Positions 44,881-53,102 of a DNA stretch of 64,000 bases are shown here, one piece after another. The position numbers were made by a program, and so were the translations under genes. Under the pieces are notes generated by a model. That model was not told the DNA's origin. It worked only from the letters and a program-made list of their open reading frames with translations, and did not search any database. The DNA lies in NCBI RefSeq assembly GCF_001013905.1, contig NZ_LN831790.1, positions 5,284,001 to 5,348,000 of the forward strand, given 5' to 3'. Source of the DNA: Streptomyces leeuwenhoekii (GTDB lineage Bacteria > Actinomycetota > Actinomycetes > Streptomycetales > Streptomycetaceae). The stretch's first letter is position 1. Each line of letters starts with the position of its first letter.

Positions 44881-46424
44881 CGCGCCGGTGCCTCCTGCGG
44901 CCCGGCCCCGGCGGCCCGGGACGGGGCCCGCCCGCCGGTACCGCCCGCCGCGGCCCCCTCCCGGCAGTCCCCGGCCGCCCCCGCCCCCGCCGTGGCCCTG
45001 TGCCCTCCGCGGCCGCCCGCGCCGGGTCCCGTCGCCAGGCTCCCCCCGCCACCGGTACCGGGTCCGGTCGCGGCACTCGTCCCGCCGTCCGTGACCGGTC
45101 CCGCGGCGTCCCCGTCCTCGCCGCCGCCGACCGCCCACCAGGCGGCCAGCCCGAGGCTCACCGCGGTCAGCACGGTCGACGGGCCGCCGATGTCGGCGTA
45201 GGCGAAGTCGGTGAGCTGCCACACCAGCAGCCCGCACGCGACCAGCCCGCAGTCCCGCGCGGCGGCGCCGCGGCATCTGACCTCGCGCACCCCGCGCACC
45301 AGCAGCGCGAGCCAGCTCCCGGCGAACGCGAGCAGTCCGGTCAGGCCCTGTTCGGCGAGGATGAGCAGGTACATGTTGTGCGGCGAGAGCAGCGGCTGCC
45401 TGCGGAAGGCCGCGCCCGCGCCCTCGGTGTCGCTGCCCGAGGACAGCGCGAGGGAGGCGTGCGCGTCCCGGTGTTCGGGAAAGCCCTTGAGCCCGACGCC
45501 GGTCAGCGGCCGCTCGCGCCACATGCCGCCGGCCGCCGCCCACATGGCGTACCGGTCGGTGACCGACTGGTCGGGGGCGTCGGCGACCCGGGTGATGCTG
45601 TCCAGGCGCTCCTGGAGCATCGCCGTGCCGAGCCCCAGCCCGCCCACCAGGACGACCGCGCAGGCGGCCACGGCCGCCCCCACCGCCAGCGCCCGCCGCA
45701 CCCCGGCCAGCAGCAGTTGCACCACGCACGCCACCGCCGTGGCGATCCACGCCCCCCGGCTGAAGGAGACCGCGAGCGGCGCCAGCAGCGCCACCGCGCA
45801 TCCGGCGGCCACGACCCGCTGCCGCACCGGCGCGTGGCCCAGCGCGAGACCGAGCGCCGCCACCAGCCCCAGGGAGACGACCGTCGCCATCCCCATCACG
45901 TCCTGCGGACCGAAGGTGCCCACCGCCCGGACCGGCTCCCCCTGGTACGAGGCGCCGGTCGCGGTGGCGTACTGGTGCACGCCGACCGCCCCCTGCCACA
46001 GCGCCAGCCCCACCAGCGACCAGGCCAGCAGCCGTACGTCGCGCCGCTCGCGCACCAGCAGGGCGACGGCCGCCGGGAGCAGCACGAAGACCTGGAGGTA
46101 GCGGACCAGCCCGGTCAGCCCGGCGGCGGGGGACGGCGCGTGCAGGGCGGCCAGGGCGATCCCGGCCACGGGCAGGGCGAGCACCACGGCCGCCGCAGGG
46201 GTAAGGGGGCGCCGCCGGTCCCGCGCCAGCCGGGCCGCGCAGTACACCACGACCAGCGCGGAGGCCGCGTCGGCGGGATGCGGCCCGCCCGCCCCGCCCG
46301 GCGCGAACTCCACCGCGAGCAGGGCGACCACGGCGACCACGGCCAGGACGGGCGGCAGCGCCCGCGCGCCGGGCCCGGGGGGACACCGGTGCGCGGGCCG
46401 GTGCGGGGGCAGCGCGTGGCTCAC
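44877..46424 (-). CDS. O-antigen ligase/polymerase (Wzy/WaaL-like)
   Basis: A 515-residue polytopic membrane protein with about ten or more helices and the family region RYAMWAAAGGMWRERPLTGV then GLKGFPEHRD with SPHNMYLLILAEQGLTGLLA, including the His of the SPHN motif typical of O-antigen ligase-family proteins. The last 80 residues are a Gly/Ala/Thr-rich low-complexity cytoplasmic or external tail. The GTG start (MSHALPPHRPAHR) lies five bases after the upstream stop. It should polymerise or transfer the polymer on the outer face. Confidence 0.84.
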   Translation of the reverse strand: MSHALPPHRPAHRCPPGPGARALPPVLAVVAVVALLAVEFAPGGAGGPHPADAASALVVVYCAARLARDRRRPLTPAAAVVLALPVAGIALAALHAPSPAAGLTGLVRYLQVFVLLPAAVALLVRERRDVRLLAWSLVGLALWQGAVGVHQYATATGASYQGEPVRAVGTFGPQDVMGMATVVSLGLVAALGLALGHAPVRQRVVAAGCAVALLAPLAVSFSRGAWIATAVACVVQLLLAGVRRALAVGAAVAACAVVLVGGLGLGTAMLQERLDSITRVADAPDQSVTDRYAMWAAAGGMWRERPLTGVGLKGFPEHRDAHASLALSSGSDTEGAGAAFRRQPLLSPHNMYLLILAEQGLTGLLAFAGSWLALLVRGVREVRCRGAAARDCGLVACGLLVWQLTDFAYADIGGPSTVLTAVSLGLAAWWAVGGGEDGDAAGPVTDGGTSAATGPGTGGGGSLATGPGAGGRGGHRATAGAGAAGDCREGAAAGGTGGRAPSRAAGAGPQEAPAR

Positions 46425-46429
46425 CGCGG

Positions 46430-47890
46430 TCAGCTCCCGGTGGGGCGCACGAGCGTGACGGCCGTGCGCAGCAGGATGCACACGTCCTGCCACAGCGACC
46501 AGTTGTCGATGTAGGCGTTGTCGAAGCGGGCCCGGTCCTCGATGGAGGTGTCACCGCGCAGCCCGTGGATCTGGGCGAGCCCGGTGATGCCGGCCGGCAT
46601 CCGGTGCCGGGCCGCGTAACCGGGATAGGTCTCGCTGAACTTGGTGACGAAGTAGGGGCGTTCGGGCCGCGGCCCGACCAGGCTCATGTCGCCGCGGAAC
46701 ACGTTCCACAACTGGAGCAGCTCGTCCAGCGAGGTGCGGCGCAGGAAGCGGCAGAACCACGGCATCCGCCGCTCGTCCGCCACACTCCACCGGGTCGCCG
46801 ACTCGTGCTCGTCCACCGGCCGGTGGGTGCGGAACTTCAGCAGCGTGAACGGTTTCCCGTCCTGGCCGACGCGCACCTGCCGGAACACCACCCCCGGCCC
46901 CTCGCTGACCCGCAGCACCACCGCGCACGCCAGCAGCAGCGGACCGGCCGCCAGCAGCAGCACCCCGGACACCACCACGTCCAGCACCCGCTTGCCCAGG
47001 GCGCCGCCCGGCCGCCCCGCCCCCGCCTCCAGCCGCCGGCGGGAGAACCCGGCGATCTCGTCGCGGCTCCCCGACGACGGGGACCGCGGGTCGACCTCCC
47101 AGACCGCGCAGCCGGACGCGGCGAGCGCCCGCAGCAGCGGCGCCTGCCGCGTCCGTACCGAGGGATGCACCACCAGCACCTCCCGCACCCCGTTCCGGGC
47201 GACCGCCCGCCGGACCTCCTCCTCCGTGCCCAGCACGGGCAGCCCCGCCGCGCCCGTCCCGGGCCCGCCGAGCAGGGAGGACCCGAACGGCCCGCCGGTC
47301 ACCACACCCACCGGGCGCACCCCGCAGCGCGGGTGGCGCAGCACCGCCGCGGCCACGCGCTGCGCCACCCCGGCCGGCCCGATGACGAGCGCGGCGCGCG
47401 GCCGGTTGCGCAGCGTCGTACGGCGCCGCCAGTGCACCGCGCCGCGGCCCGCGCAGCCCGCCGCCGCCTGCACGGTGAAACCGAGCAGCAGGCTGTCGGC
47501 GGACAGCGCCTGGTGCGGGGTGTACGCCGCCAGCAGCGCGGCCAGCGCGAGCCAGGCGACGGCGATCCGGCCGCACACGGAGGGCAGTTCGTCCAGGACA
47601 CCGGCCGGTACGGGGGGAAGCCCACGCGGGCGCAGCAGCAGCGTCGCCGCCACCAGCGGGGCCGCGAGGAGCGGGCGGTCCGGGGCACCGGTGAGCGTCA
47701 GGGAGCCCAGCAGGGCCGCGGTGCCGTCCGCGGCGAGCAGCGGCAGCCGGGAGGCCGGGCGCGCCGCGGGGCGCCGGGCGGGAAGCGCGAACCCGCCCCC
47801 CCGCGTGCGCGGCGGCAGGATCCGGAGGGGGGAGAGGGCCAGGTCCCGCGGTTGCCCTGCGGGGGAGGGGACGGTGCTTTCCGCGGTCAC
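46430..47890 (-). CDS. polyprenyl-phosphate phosphoglycosyl transferase (WbaP/ExoY type)
   Basis: A 486-residue initiating sugar-phosphate transferase. The N-terminal half has several membrane helices and a CoA-binding-like fold (AALVIGPAGVAQRVAAAVLR). The C-terminal bacterial sugar-transferase domain is clear: KRVLDVVVSGVLLLAAGPLL, FRQVRVGQDGKPFTLLKFRT, RRTSLDELLQLWNVFRGDMS, LVGPRPERP and GITGLAQIHGLRGDTSIEDR. It transfers a sugar-1-phosphate to undecaprenyl phosphate and starts repeat-unit assembly. GTG start with GTGA overlap to the first glycosyltransferase. Confidence 0.92.
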   Translation of the reverse strand: MTAESTVPSPAGQPRDLALSPLRILPPRTRGGGFALPARRPAARPASRLPLLAADGTAALLGSLTLTGAPDRPLLAAPLVAATLLLRPRGLPPVPAGVLDELPSVCGRIAVAWLALAALLAAYTPHQALSADSLLLGFTVQAAAGCAGRGAVHWRRRTTLRNRPRAALVIGPAGVAQRVAAAVLRHPRCGVRPVGVVTGGPFGSSLLGGPGTGAAGLPVLGTEEEVRRAVARNGVREVLVVHPSVRTRQAPLLRALAASGCAVWEVDPRSPSSGSRDEIAGFSRRRLEAGAGRPGGALGKRVLDVVVSGVLLLAAGPLLLACAVVLRVSEGPGVVFRQVRVGQDGKPFTLLKFRTHRPVDEHESATRWSVADERRMPWFCRFLRRTSLDELLQLWNVFRGDMSLVGPRPERPYFVTKFSETYPGYAARHRMPAGITGLAQIHGLRGDTSIEDRARFDNAYIDNWSLWQDVCILLRTAVTLVRPTGS

Positions 47891-49065
47891 GACTGGATGG
47901 ACTCCCTGTACTCGGTGGGGACGACGGCCGGACCCGCTGCGTCCGGCCCGCCGCCGAGGAGTTCGCCGTACACGGCGGCCACGGCCCGGGCCGTGCGCCG
48001 AACGTCGTGGGCGGACAGGACATGGGCCCGCCCCTGGCGAGCCGTCGAGGCGCGCAGTGCCGGGTCGAGCAGCAGCGCGCTGACGGCGCCCGCCAGCGCC
48101 GCGGGGTCCGTGGGCGGCACGAGGCAGTGCGGCGCGAGCGCGGGCGGCAGGACCTCCCGGGCGCCGTCCACGTCGGTCAGCACCACGGGCCGCCCGCAGG
48201 CCATGGCCTCCAGCGGGGCCAGCGCTATGCCCTCCCAGCGCGAGGGCAGTACGACCACGTCGGCGGCCCGGTACCAGGGGGCGGCGTCGGCGACGGCCCC
48301 CGTGAACCGCACGGACGCCGGGGCCAGCGCCCGCAGCCGCGCCCGCTCCGGCCCGTCCCCGACCAGCACCAGCCGGGCGTCCGGGACCCGCTCGGCGATC
48401 CGGTCCCAGGCGGCGATCAGGACGTCCTGCCCCTTCTGCCGGCACAGCCGCCCCACGCAGACCACGAGCCGGGCCCGCGGACCGAGGTCCGCGAGCAGCG
48501 GCGGCCGTACGGCGGGGCCGGGCCGGAAATGGTCCGGGTCGACACCGTTCGGCACCACCGCCCACCGCCCGCGGATCCCCGCCGACACCCCCCGGCGGCG
48601 CTCCGCCTCGCTGACGCACACCACCCGCGCGGCCCATCGCGCCGCCCACCGCTCCCAGCCGAGCGCCAGGACGGCGGGGACCCCGCCGACCGCCTCGAAC
48701 GACCACGCGTGCGGCTGGAACACGGTCGGGATCCGCGCCCGGACGGCGAGCCGCCCCGCCAGACCCGCCTTCGCGCTGTGCGCGTGCACCAGATCGGGCC
48801 GTACGTCCTCGACGATCCGCGCGAGCCGCCATGTCTCGGCGGGGAGCGACGGCCCCGGCGAGCGCGTCGCGGGCCACGGCCGCACCTCCGCGCCCAGCGA
48901 ACGCAGCGACGCGGCGAGGGGACCGTCGGGGCAGGCGACCGTGATGTCCCACCCGGCGGCGAGCTGTGCCCGTGCCAGGTCCGTCACGATCCGGGCGACC
49001 CCGCCGTCCACGGGCTGGGTGAGGTGCAGGACCCGCGGCGCAGGTCCGGTCGCTGGCAGGTGCAT
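47887..49065 (-). CDS. glycosyltransferase family 4 (first gene of exopolysaccharide operon)
   Basis: A 392-residue GT4/GT1-fold enzyme (VLHLTQPVDGGVARIVTDLA; VHAHSAKAGLAGRLAVRARI; VVPNGVDPDHFRPGP; VVCVGRLCRQKGQDVLIAAW; VLPSRWEGIALAPLEAMACG). ATG 49065 is preceded by GAGGAAG; a longer frame to 49161 is rejected. It is the promoter-proximal gene of the leftward operon and is divergent from a chaplin gene across 301 bases, so operon and chaplin may share regulatory DNA. Confidence 0.9.
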   Translation of the reverse strand: MHLPATGPAPRVLHLTQPVDGGVARIVTDLARAQLAAGWDITVACPDGPLAASLRSLGAEVRPWPATRSPGPSLPAETWRLARIVEDVRPDLVHAHSAKAGLAGRLAVRARIPTVFQPHAWSFEAVGGVPAVLALGWERWAARWAARVVCVSEAERRRGVSAGIRGRWAVVPNGVDPDHFRPGPAVRPPLLADLGPRARLVVCVGRLCRQKGQDVLIAAWDRIAERVPDARLVLVGDGPERARLRALAPASVRFTGAVADAAPWYRAADVVVLPSRWEGIALAPLEAMACGRPVVLTDVDGAREVLPPALAPHCLVPPTDPAALAGAVSALLLDPALRASTARQGRAHVLSAHDVRRTARAVAAVYGELLGGGPDAAGPAVVPTEYRESIQS

Positions 49066-49238
49066 GCGCGCTTCCTCGCTCACGGATGGTGCTCGGGACG
49101 GGCGGGAACGCGCCGCGGAGGGCCGCCCGAATGTGATGCGCCGGCACCGGGGCGCCGGCATCGGAGGTGCGTCGGACGGTGTGTCACCCTAGCCGCAAGA
49201 CGTAGCTAATACTGCGAAACCGGATAAGTGTGTCGGAT

Positions 49239-49294
49239 CGGGTGACAAAGCGGGCCGGGTTGCATGTTCGTCACCCGGTTGGTGGCGCAACCGG
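49239..49294. promoter_or_regulatory. inverted repeats in the divergent exopolysaccharide/chaplin promoter region
   Basis: CGGGTGAC (49239-49246) is mirrored by GTCACCCG (49270-49277), and CCGGTT (49275-49280) by AACCGG (49289-49294). The remaining intergenic DNA has an AT-rich patch (about 49200-49230) suited to the leftward operon promoter. No gene is seen in the 301 bases. Confidence 0.42.
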
Positions 49295-49313
49295 TGGGGG
49301 GACCATGCGTTGA
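49286..49313 (+). promoter_or_regulatory. putative sigma-BldN-type promoter of the chaplin gene
   Basis: CGCAAC (49286-49291), 16 bases, CGTTGA (49308-49313). This matches the sigma-BldN consensus CGTAAC-N16-CGTTGA with one mismatch and exact spacing, 54 bases before the chaplin start. Chaplins are known members of the BldN-dependent developmental regulon. Confidence 0.65.
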
Positions 49314-49366
49314 CACTGCGCCGGGCGTTCGCCCGGATGGTCGTCAACCCCAAGGAGCACCTCTCC

Positions 49367-49621
49367 ATGTCGCGTATCGCGAAAGGCCTGGTCCTGACCT
49401 CTGTCGCCGCCGGAGCGGTGACGGGCACCACGGGCGTCGCCGTCGCCGCCGACGCCGGCGCGGGCGCCGGTGCGAAGGCGACCGCCGCGGACTCCCCGGG
49501 GGGACTGGCCGGCAGTGCCGTGCAGGTCCCCGTGTACGTCCCGGTGAACGTCTGCGGCAACACGGTCGACGTCGGCGGCCTGCTGAACCCGGCCTTCGGC
49601 AACAAGTGCAAGAACGCCTGA
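49367..49621 (+). CDS. short chaplin (near tyrosinase genes)
   Basis: An 84-residue chaplin. A signal peptide (MSRIAKGLVLTSVAAGAVTG to AVAADA), an Ala/Gly-rich spacer, and one chaplin domain GLAGSAVQVPVYVPVNVCGN then TVDVGGLLNPAFGNKC with the two conserved cysteines. The ATG is preceded by AAGGAG. Position next to melC-type genes resembles chpG/chpF surroundings in S. coelicolor; I do not assign a letter. It is expected to assemble on aerial surfaces. Confidence 0.93.
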   Translation: MSRIAKGLVLTSVAAGAVTGTTGVAVAADAGAGAGAKATAADSPGGLAGSAVQVPVYVPVNVCGNTVDVGGLLNPAFGNKCKNA

Positions 49622-49900
49622 GGCCCTTTCCCCTTCTCCTGCCGTCCGTCCGGCCCGCGGCTCGTCCGTGGCGGCGGCGACCGGCGGCCGTGTGCGCGAG
49701 ACCGCCCGGCGTTCGCCCGTTGCCCCGAATGGGGGTGGTGCGAACGGCCCGGCGCGCTGGCCCCGTCACCCGGTCTGAGCAGGTGCGGACGGCTCGCGGC
49801 GACGGCCGGACGGCAACGCTGGGCAAGGGATCGGTTGCAGAGCGCGAGGGCGGCTTCCACGGTGGCAGTACGACCCTGCACACCACCGAAAGGAACCCTC

Positions 49901-50758
49901 ATGCGTCTGCCCGCACGGCGTATCGCCGCCTCCGCGTTCTGCGCCACCCTCCTGCTCGCGGTCACCGGGCCGGCGGCGACGGCGGCCGACGGCGACTCGG
50001 TCCGGGAGCGGACCAGCGCGGCGTCCCGGGCGCCGCTGCCCGACGTCGGCGCGCTCACCGCCCAGGTCCAGTCGCTCAGCGGTCTGGGCGGCGTGGTCGC
50101 GCCGGTCAGCGATCTGCTCGGCGCGGTGCTCAAGGCCGACGACGGCCGCCTCACCAAGGAGCAGGCGGAGCAGTTCTCCAAGGCCGTGGAGGACGCCCTC
50201 GCCAAGGCACAGGCGACGGGGATGCCGATCGCACCGGAGGCGGCGGCGCCGGGCACCACCACGCCGGACACCGCCACGCCCGGCACCACGGCCCCCGGCG
50301 TCGGCACGCCGGCCCAGCCGCCGGTGGCGCTCCAGCCGCCCGCCGTCGCCCAGCCGAACGACGACGCGCCGGCCACCACGCTGCCGGCCCCGCTCGCCCC
50401 CGCCCCGCTCGCCCCTGCTCCGCTCGCCCCGGCCCCGGCTGCGCCCGCCGCGGTCGCCCCCGCCGCGGACGAGTCCGGCACGGCGTCGACCGGTCTCATC
50501 GGTGCGGCGCTGGACGCGCTGCGGAAGTCGATCGAAACCCTGATCGGGGCCAGTACGTCGGCCCAGCCCGAGCAGGTGAGCCCGGCGGCCGCCGGCGTCG
50601 TGACCGACGTCGTCAACGTGGTCGCGGCCACCCTGTTCGGCGGCGGGCTGCCCGCCCCCGACCTGGCCGGCCTGCCCCCGCTGCCCGCCGCCCCGAACGG
50701 CACGACGCCGGCGAACACCCCGGCGGACACCCCGGTGAACGCACCGGCGACCCCCTGA
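49901..50758 (+). CDS. secreted Ala/Pro-rich protein of unknown function
   Basis: A 285-residue exported protein. The signal peptide is MRLPARRIAASAFCATLLLA...ATAADG. An N-terminal helical region (LPDVGALTAQVQSLSGLGGV; LTKEQAEQFSKAVEDALAKA) is followed by a long Pro/Ala/Thr-rich linker including three LAPAP units, then another helical block (TGLIGAALDALRKSIETLIG; AAGVVTDVVNVVAATLFGGG). No anchor or enzyme motif. The ATG follows GAAAGGAA. Located between a chaplin and the tyrosinase genes it is plausibly an aerial-surface or spore-wall component. The 279-base gap upstream (49622-49900) shows no gene. Confidence 0.75.
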   Translation: MRLPARRIAASAFCATLLLAVTGPAATAADGDSVRERTSAASRAPLPDVGALTAQVQSLSGLGGVVAPVSDLLGAVLKADDGRLTKEQAEQFSKAVEDALAKAQATGMPIAPEAAAPGTTTPDTATPGTTAPGVGTPAQPPVALQPPAVAQPNDDAPATTLPAPLAPAPLAPAPLAPAPAAPAAVAPAADESGTASTGLIGAALDALRKSIETLIGASTSAQPEQVSPAAAGVVTDVVNVVAATLFGGGLPAPDLAGLPPLPAAPNGTTPANTPADTPVNAPATP

Positions 50759-50774
50759 CGGTCCCGCCCCACCG

Positions 50775-50815
50775 GGCCGCCGCACCCGCCTTCCGGGCGG
50801 GTGCGGCGGCCTTTT
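50775..50815 (+). terminator. strong rho-independent terminator
   Basis: A perfect 16-pair stem, GGCCGCCGCACCCGCC with its complement GGCGGGTGCGGCGGCC, a five-base loop and a TTTT tail, beginning 17 bases after the stop of the secreted-protein gene. Confidence 0.9.
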
Positions 50816-50844
50816 CGCGTCTCGCCCCCGTTCCGGCGCGCACA

Positions 50845-50902
50845 GGACCCGGTACGCATTCTCATCCGATTTCCGTTACGGGTCCTGATATGAGGATGAG
50901 AA
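50845..50902 (+). promoter_or_regulatory. interleaved inverted repeats upstream of secreted-protein/melC genes
   Basis: GGACCC (50845-50850) pairs with GGGTCC (50880-50885), and TTCTCATCC (50859-50867) with GGATGAGAA (50894-50902). The two arms interlock, so a transcript could form alternative stems or a pseudoknot; as DNA they could be two operators. They lie 145-200 bases before the next start. Confidence 0.42.
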
Positions 50903-51047
50903 ACACGGGTGAGACACACCGTTCGTTCGGGTGGGTCACGGAAAGGTCGCGGCACTCGGGGTTTCCGGTCCGGGCGGCACTCGTTAGGCACGGCACCACC
51001 CCTTTCCGCTTTTGCGCGGTGAGGGATTCGCCGAAGAAAGGAAGACG

Positions 51048-51329
51048 ATGAAGCCCCTGAAGGCCGCCGCCGCAGTTGCCGGATCCCTGGCCCTGGCCGG
51101 AGCCGCCGGGCCCGCGTACGCCCACAACGACGTCGCCGAACTCACGCACGCCGTCGACCACGTCGCGGGCGTGGTCACCGAGGAGCCGGTGATCGGCCTG
51201 CCGGTGGAGTCCAAGCCCGGGGAGTCCCGCACCGAGGACAAGTCGTCCGCCCTGCGCACCGTGAAGACCCTGATCGACGAGGTGGGCTCCGTGGGCGCCC
51301 TGCTCGGCGGCCTGCCGGCGCGGGGCTGA
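51048..51329 (+). CDS. small secreted protein of unknown function
   Basis: A 93-residue protein with a signal peptide (MKPLKAAAAVAGSLALAGAA...AYAHND) and a mature part of about 70 residues that is helical and mixed-charge (VAELTHAVDHVAGVVTEEPV; LRTVKTLIDEVGSVGALLGG). It has no cysteines and no chaplin motif. The ATG follows GAAAGGAAG. It sits 49 bases before melC1 and may be co-transcribed with it. Similar short exported proteins neighbour chaplins in Streptomyces; I do not know a function. Confidence 0.72.
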   Translation: MKPLKAAAAVAGSLALAGAAGPAYAHNDVAELTHAVDHVAGVVTEEPVIGLPVESKPGESRTEDKSSALRTVKTLIDEVGSVGALLGGLPARG

Positions 51330-51378
51330 ACCCCGTTCGCCATCACCGACGGACGGACACCGGACGAGGAGCACGATC

Positions 51379-51933
51379 ATGGCCGTCAGCGAGCGCGAGG
51401 CAGCCCGGGACGCGGGGCGGGAACCGGCGGACCCGGCCGGAGGCGGCCCCGCCGACGCCACCCGCCGCCGGCTGGCGCGCCGGCTGCTCGTCCCCGCCCT
51501 GGCCGCGGCGTTCGTCCCCGTGGCCGCCGCCCCCGGGTCCCCCCGGCCCGCGAAATCCGCGGGGGATTCGAAAGCCGCACGGACGGACCGGCGCGGCACG
51601 GCCGGCCGCGCGCGGACAGCGACCCGCCCCCTGGCCGCCCCGGACGACGGCGCGTTCGACGAGACCTACCTCGGCCGGCGCATCCGCGGCGTCAGGACGC
51701 CGGACGCGGCCGGCGGCCCCGGCAGCTGGCACGTCACGGTGGACGGGCGCCCGCTGCACCTGATGCGCCGCGCCGACGGCACCTGGATGAGCATGGTCGA
51801 CCACTCCCGCTCGTACCCCACCCCGCTGGAGGCGGCCCGCGCGGCCGTCGACGCACTCCCGCCGGGGCAGCGGCTGAGCGGGACGGGCGGCGGACACGGG
51901 CACGGGGGAGGCCGCCATGGTGTACACGCGTAA
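51379..51933 (+). CDS. melC1: tyrosinase cofactor/chaperone MelC1
   Basis: A 184-residue MelC1-type protein that delivers copper to apotyrosinase and carries it through the Tat pathway. A twin-arginine signal is visible (RRRLARRLLVPALAAAFVPV). The MelC1 core reads FDETYLGRRIRGVRT, SWHVTVDGRPLHLMRRADGT and WMSMVDHSRSYPTPLEAARA. A His/Gly-rich C-terminus (GGGHGHGGGRHGVH) could bind copper. The ATG follows GAGGAGC. The gene overlaps melC2 by 17 bases. This resembles the melD1 paralogue rather than the classic pigment locus (inference from neighbours). Confidence 0.9.
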   Translation: MAVSEREAARDAGREPADPAGGGPADATRRRLARRLLVPALAAAFVPVAAAPGSPRPAKSAGDSKAARTDRRGTAGRARTATRPLAAPDDGAFDETYLGRRIRGVRTPDAAGGPGSWHVTVDGRPLHLMRRADGTWMSMVDHSRSYPTPLEAARAAVDALPPGQRLSGTGGGHGHGGGRHGVHA

Positions 51934-52783
51934 GGACGTCAGCACCCTGACCCGCGCCGAGCGGCAGCGGTTCGTACGGGCCCTGCTGGAGGTCAAACGC
52001 CGGGGCGAGTACGACGAGTTCGTGCGCATGCACATCGAGTACTTCGTCCCCGACGGGGAGGACGGACTGCGCGTGGCCCACATGACCCCGTCCTTCCTGC
52101 CCTGGCACCGGCAGTTCCTGCTGGAACTGGAGCGGGCGCTGCAGCGGGTGGACGCCTCGGTCACCGTGCCCTACTGGGACTGGACCAAGGACCGCCGCGC
52201 CACCTCCGTGCCCTGGACCGCCGACCTGCTCGGCGGCAACGGCCGGTCCTCGGACCACCAGGTGACGACCGGGCCGTTCGCCTACAGGGAGGGCAACTGG
52301 ACCCTCCGGTACAACATCACCGACACCCGGTTCCTCACCCGGGACCTCGGCCGCCGCCGCGCCCCCATCCAACTGCCCACCAAGAGCGACCTGGAATGGG
52401 CGCTGAAGGACCCCGTCTACGACGCCGCGCCCTGGGACTCGACGTCCTCCAAGGGGTTCCGCAACAAGCTGGAGGGCTGGGGACCCGGGCGGGGCAGCAC
52501 CTCCTGGCGCAACCACAACCGGGTGCACCGCTGGGTCGGCGGGGTCATGGTCGGCGGCGCCTCCGTGAACGACCCCGTCTTCTGGCTGCTGCACGCCTTC
52601 GTCGACCTCCAGTGGTCCCGCTGGCAACGCCGCCACCGCACCACCCGCTACCTTCCGGCCCAACCACCCGGCGAGAGCAACCCCCAACACGGACGCATCA
52701 TCGCCCGCCACCAGAAACTCCCCCCGTGGGACGTGACCCCGGATCAGTTGGAGGACCTCAGCCACATTTACCGGTACGGGTGA
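51917..52783 (+). CDS. melC2: tyrosinase MelC2
   Basis: A 288-residue type 3 copper oxidase oxidising monophenols and diphenols. CuA ligands are His39 (VRMHIEYF), His55 (VAHMTPS) and His64 (LPWHRQF); CuB ligands are His200 and His204 (NHNRVHRW) and His226 (FWLLHAFVD). In many tyrosinases the last motif has two adjacent histidines; here the first is Leu, though the presumed ligand is kept. It has no signal peptide and depends on MelC1 for export. Tyrosinase beside chaplins suggests cross-linking or pigmentation of surface material. Confidence 0.92.
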   Translation: MVYTRKDVSTLTRAERQRFVRALLEVKRRGEYDEFVRMHIEYFVPDGEDGLRVAHMTPSFLPWHRQFLLELERALQRVDASVTVPYWDWTKDRRATSVPWTADLLGGNGRSSDHQVTTGPFAYREGNWTLRYNITDTRFLTRDLGRRRAPIQLPTKSDLEWALKDPVYDAAPWDSTSSKGFRNKLEGWGPGRGSTSWRNHNRVHRWVGGVMVGGASVNDPVFWLLHAFVDLQWSRWQRRHRTTRYLPAQPPGESNPQHGRIIARHQKLPPWDVTPDQLEDLSHIYRYG

Positions 52784-52889
52784 GGCAGGGACCGGAGCTA
52801 AAGCCCAGCCCCCGTAAGCCGGAATGGCCTGCCGGGCCGGGGATTTCTCCTTCGGTCGGGAGCTATCGAAGCGTCGGGTGCTCCGAGGG

Positions 52890-53081
52890 TCATTCACCGC
52901 GGCCGCTGGCCCGGGGGCCGTGGGGATGGGCGCGGATGAGGACGTTGCAGTCCGAGACGCGCGAGCCGTCCCGTGCGGCCCGTGCGGCCTCCCGCTCCCG
53001 GGCGAGGCCCTGGCAGGTCGCGCACCCCGCCACCGGGCCGGGCTCGGTTGGGAGCAGCCCCAGGACGGGGGCCGGGCTCAT
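52890..53081 (-). CDS. small CxxC protein, unknown
   Basis: A 63-residue leftward frame, GCATCQGLAREREAARAARD followed by SRVSDCNVLIRAHPHG. The CxxC...DCNV.IR.HP pattern recalls a family of short Streptomyces proteins often encoded beside XRE regulators, so it may be genuine. No good ribosome binding site precedes ATG 53081. It starts close to a broken XRE-type gene on the opposite strand. Confidence 0.42.
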   Translation of the reverse strand: MSPAPVLGLLPTEPGPVAGCATCQGLAREREAARAARDGSRVSDCNVLIRAHPHGPRASGRGE

Positions 53082-53102
53082 GGTGGTACGGGGAATCTGC
53101 CG

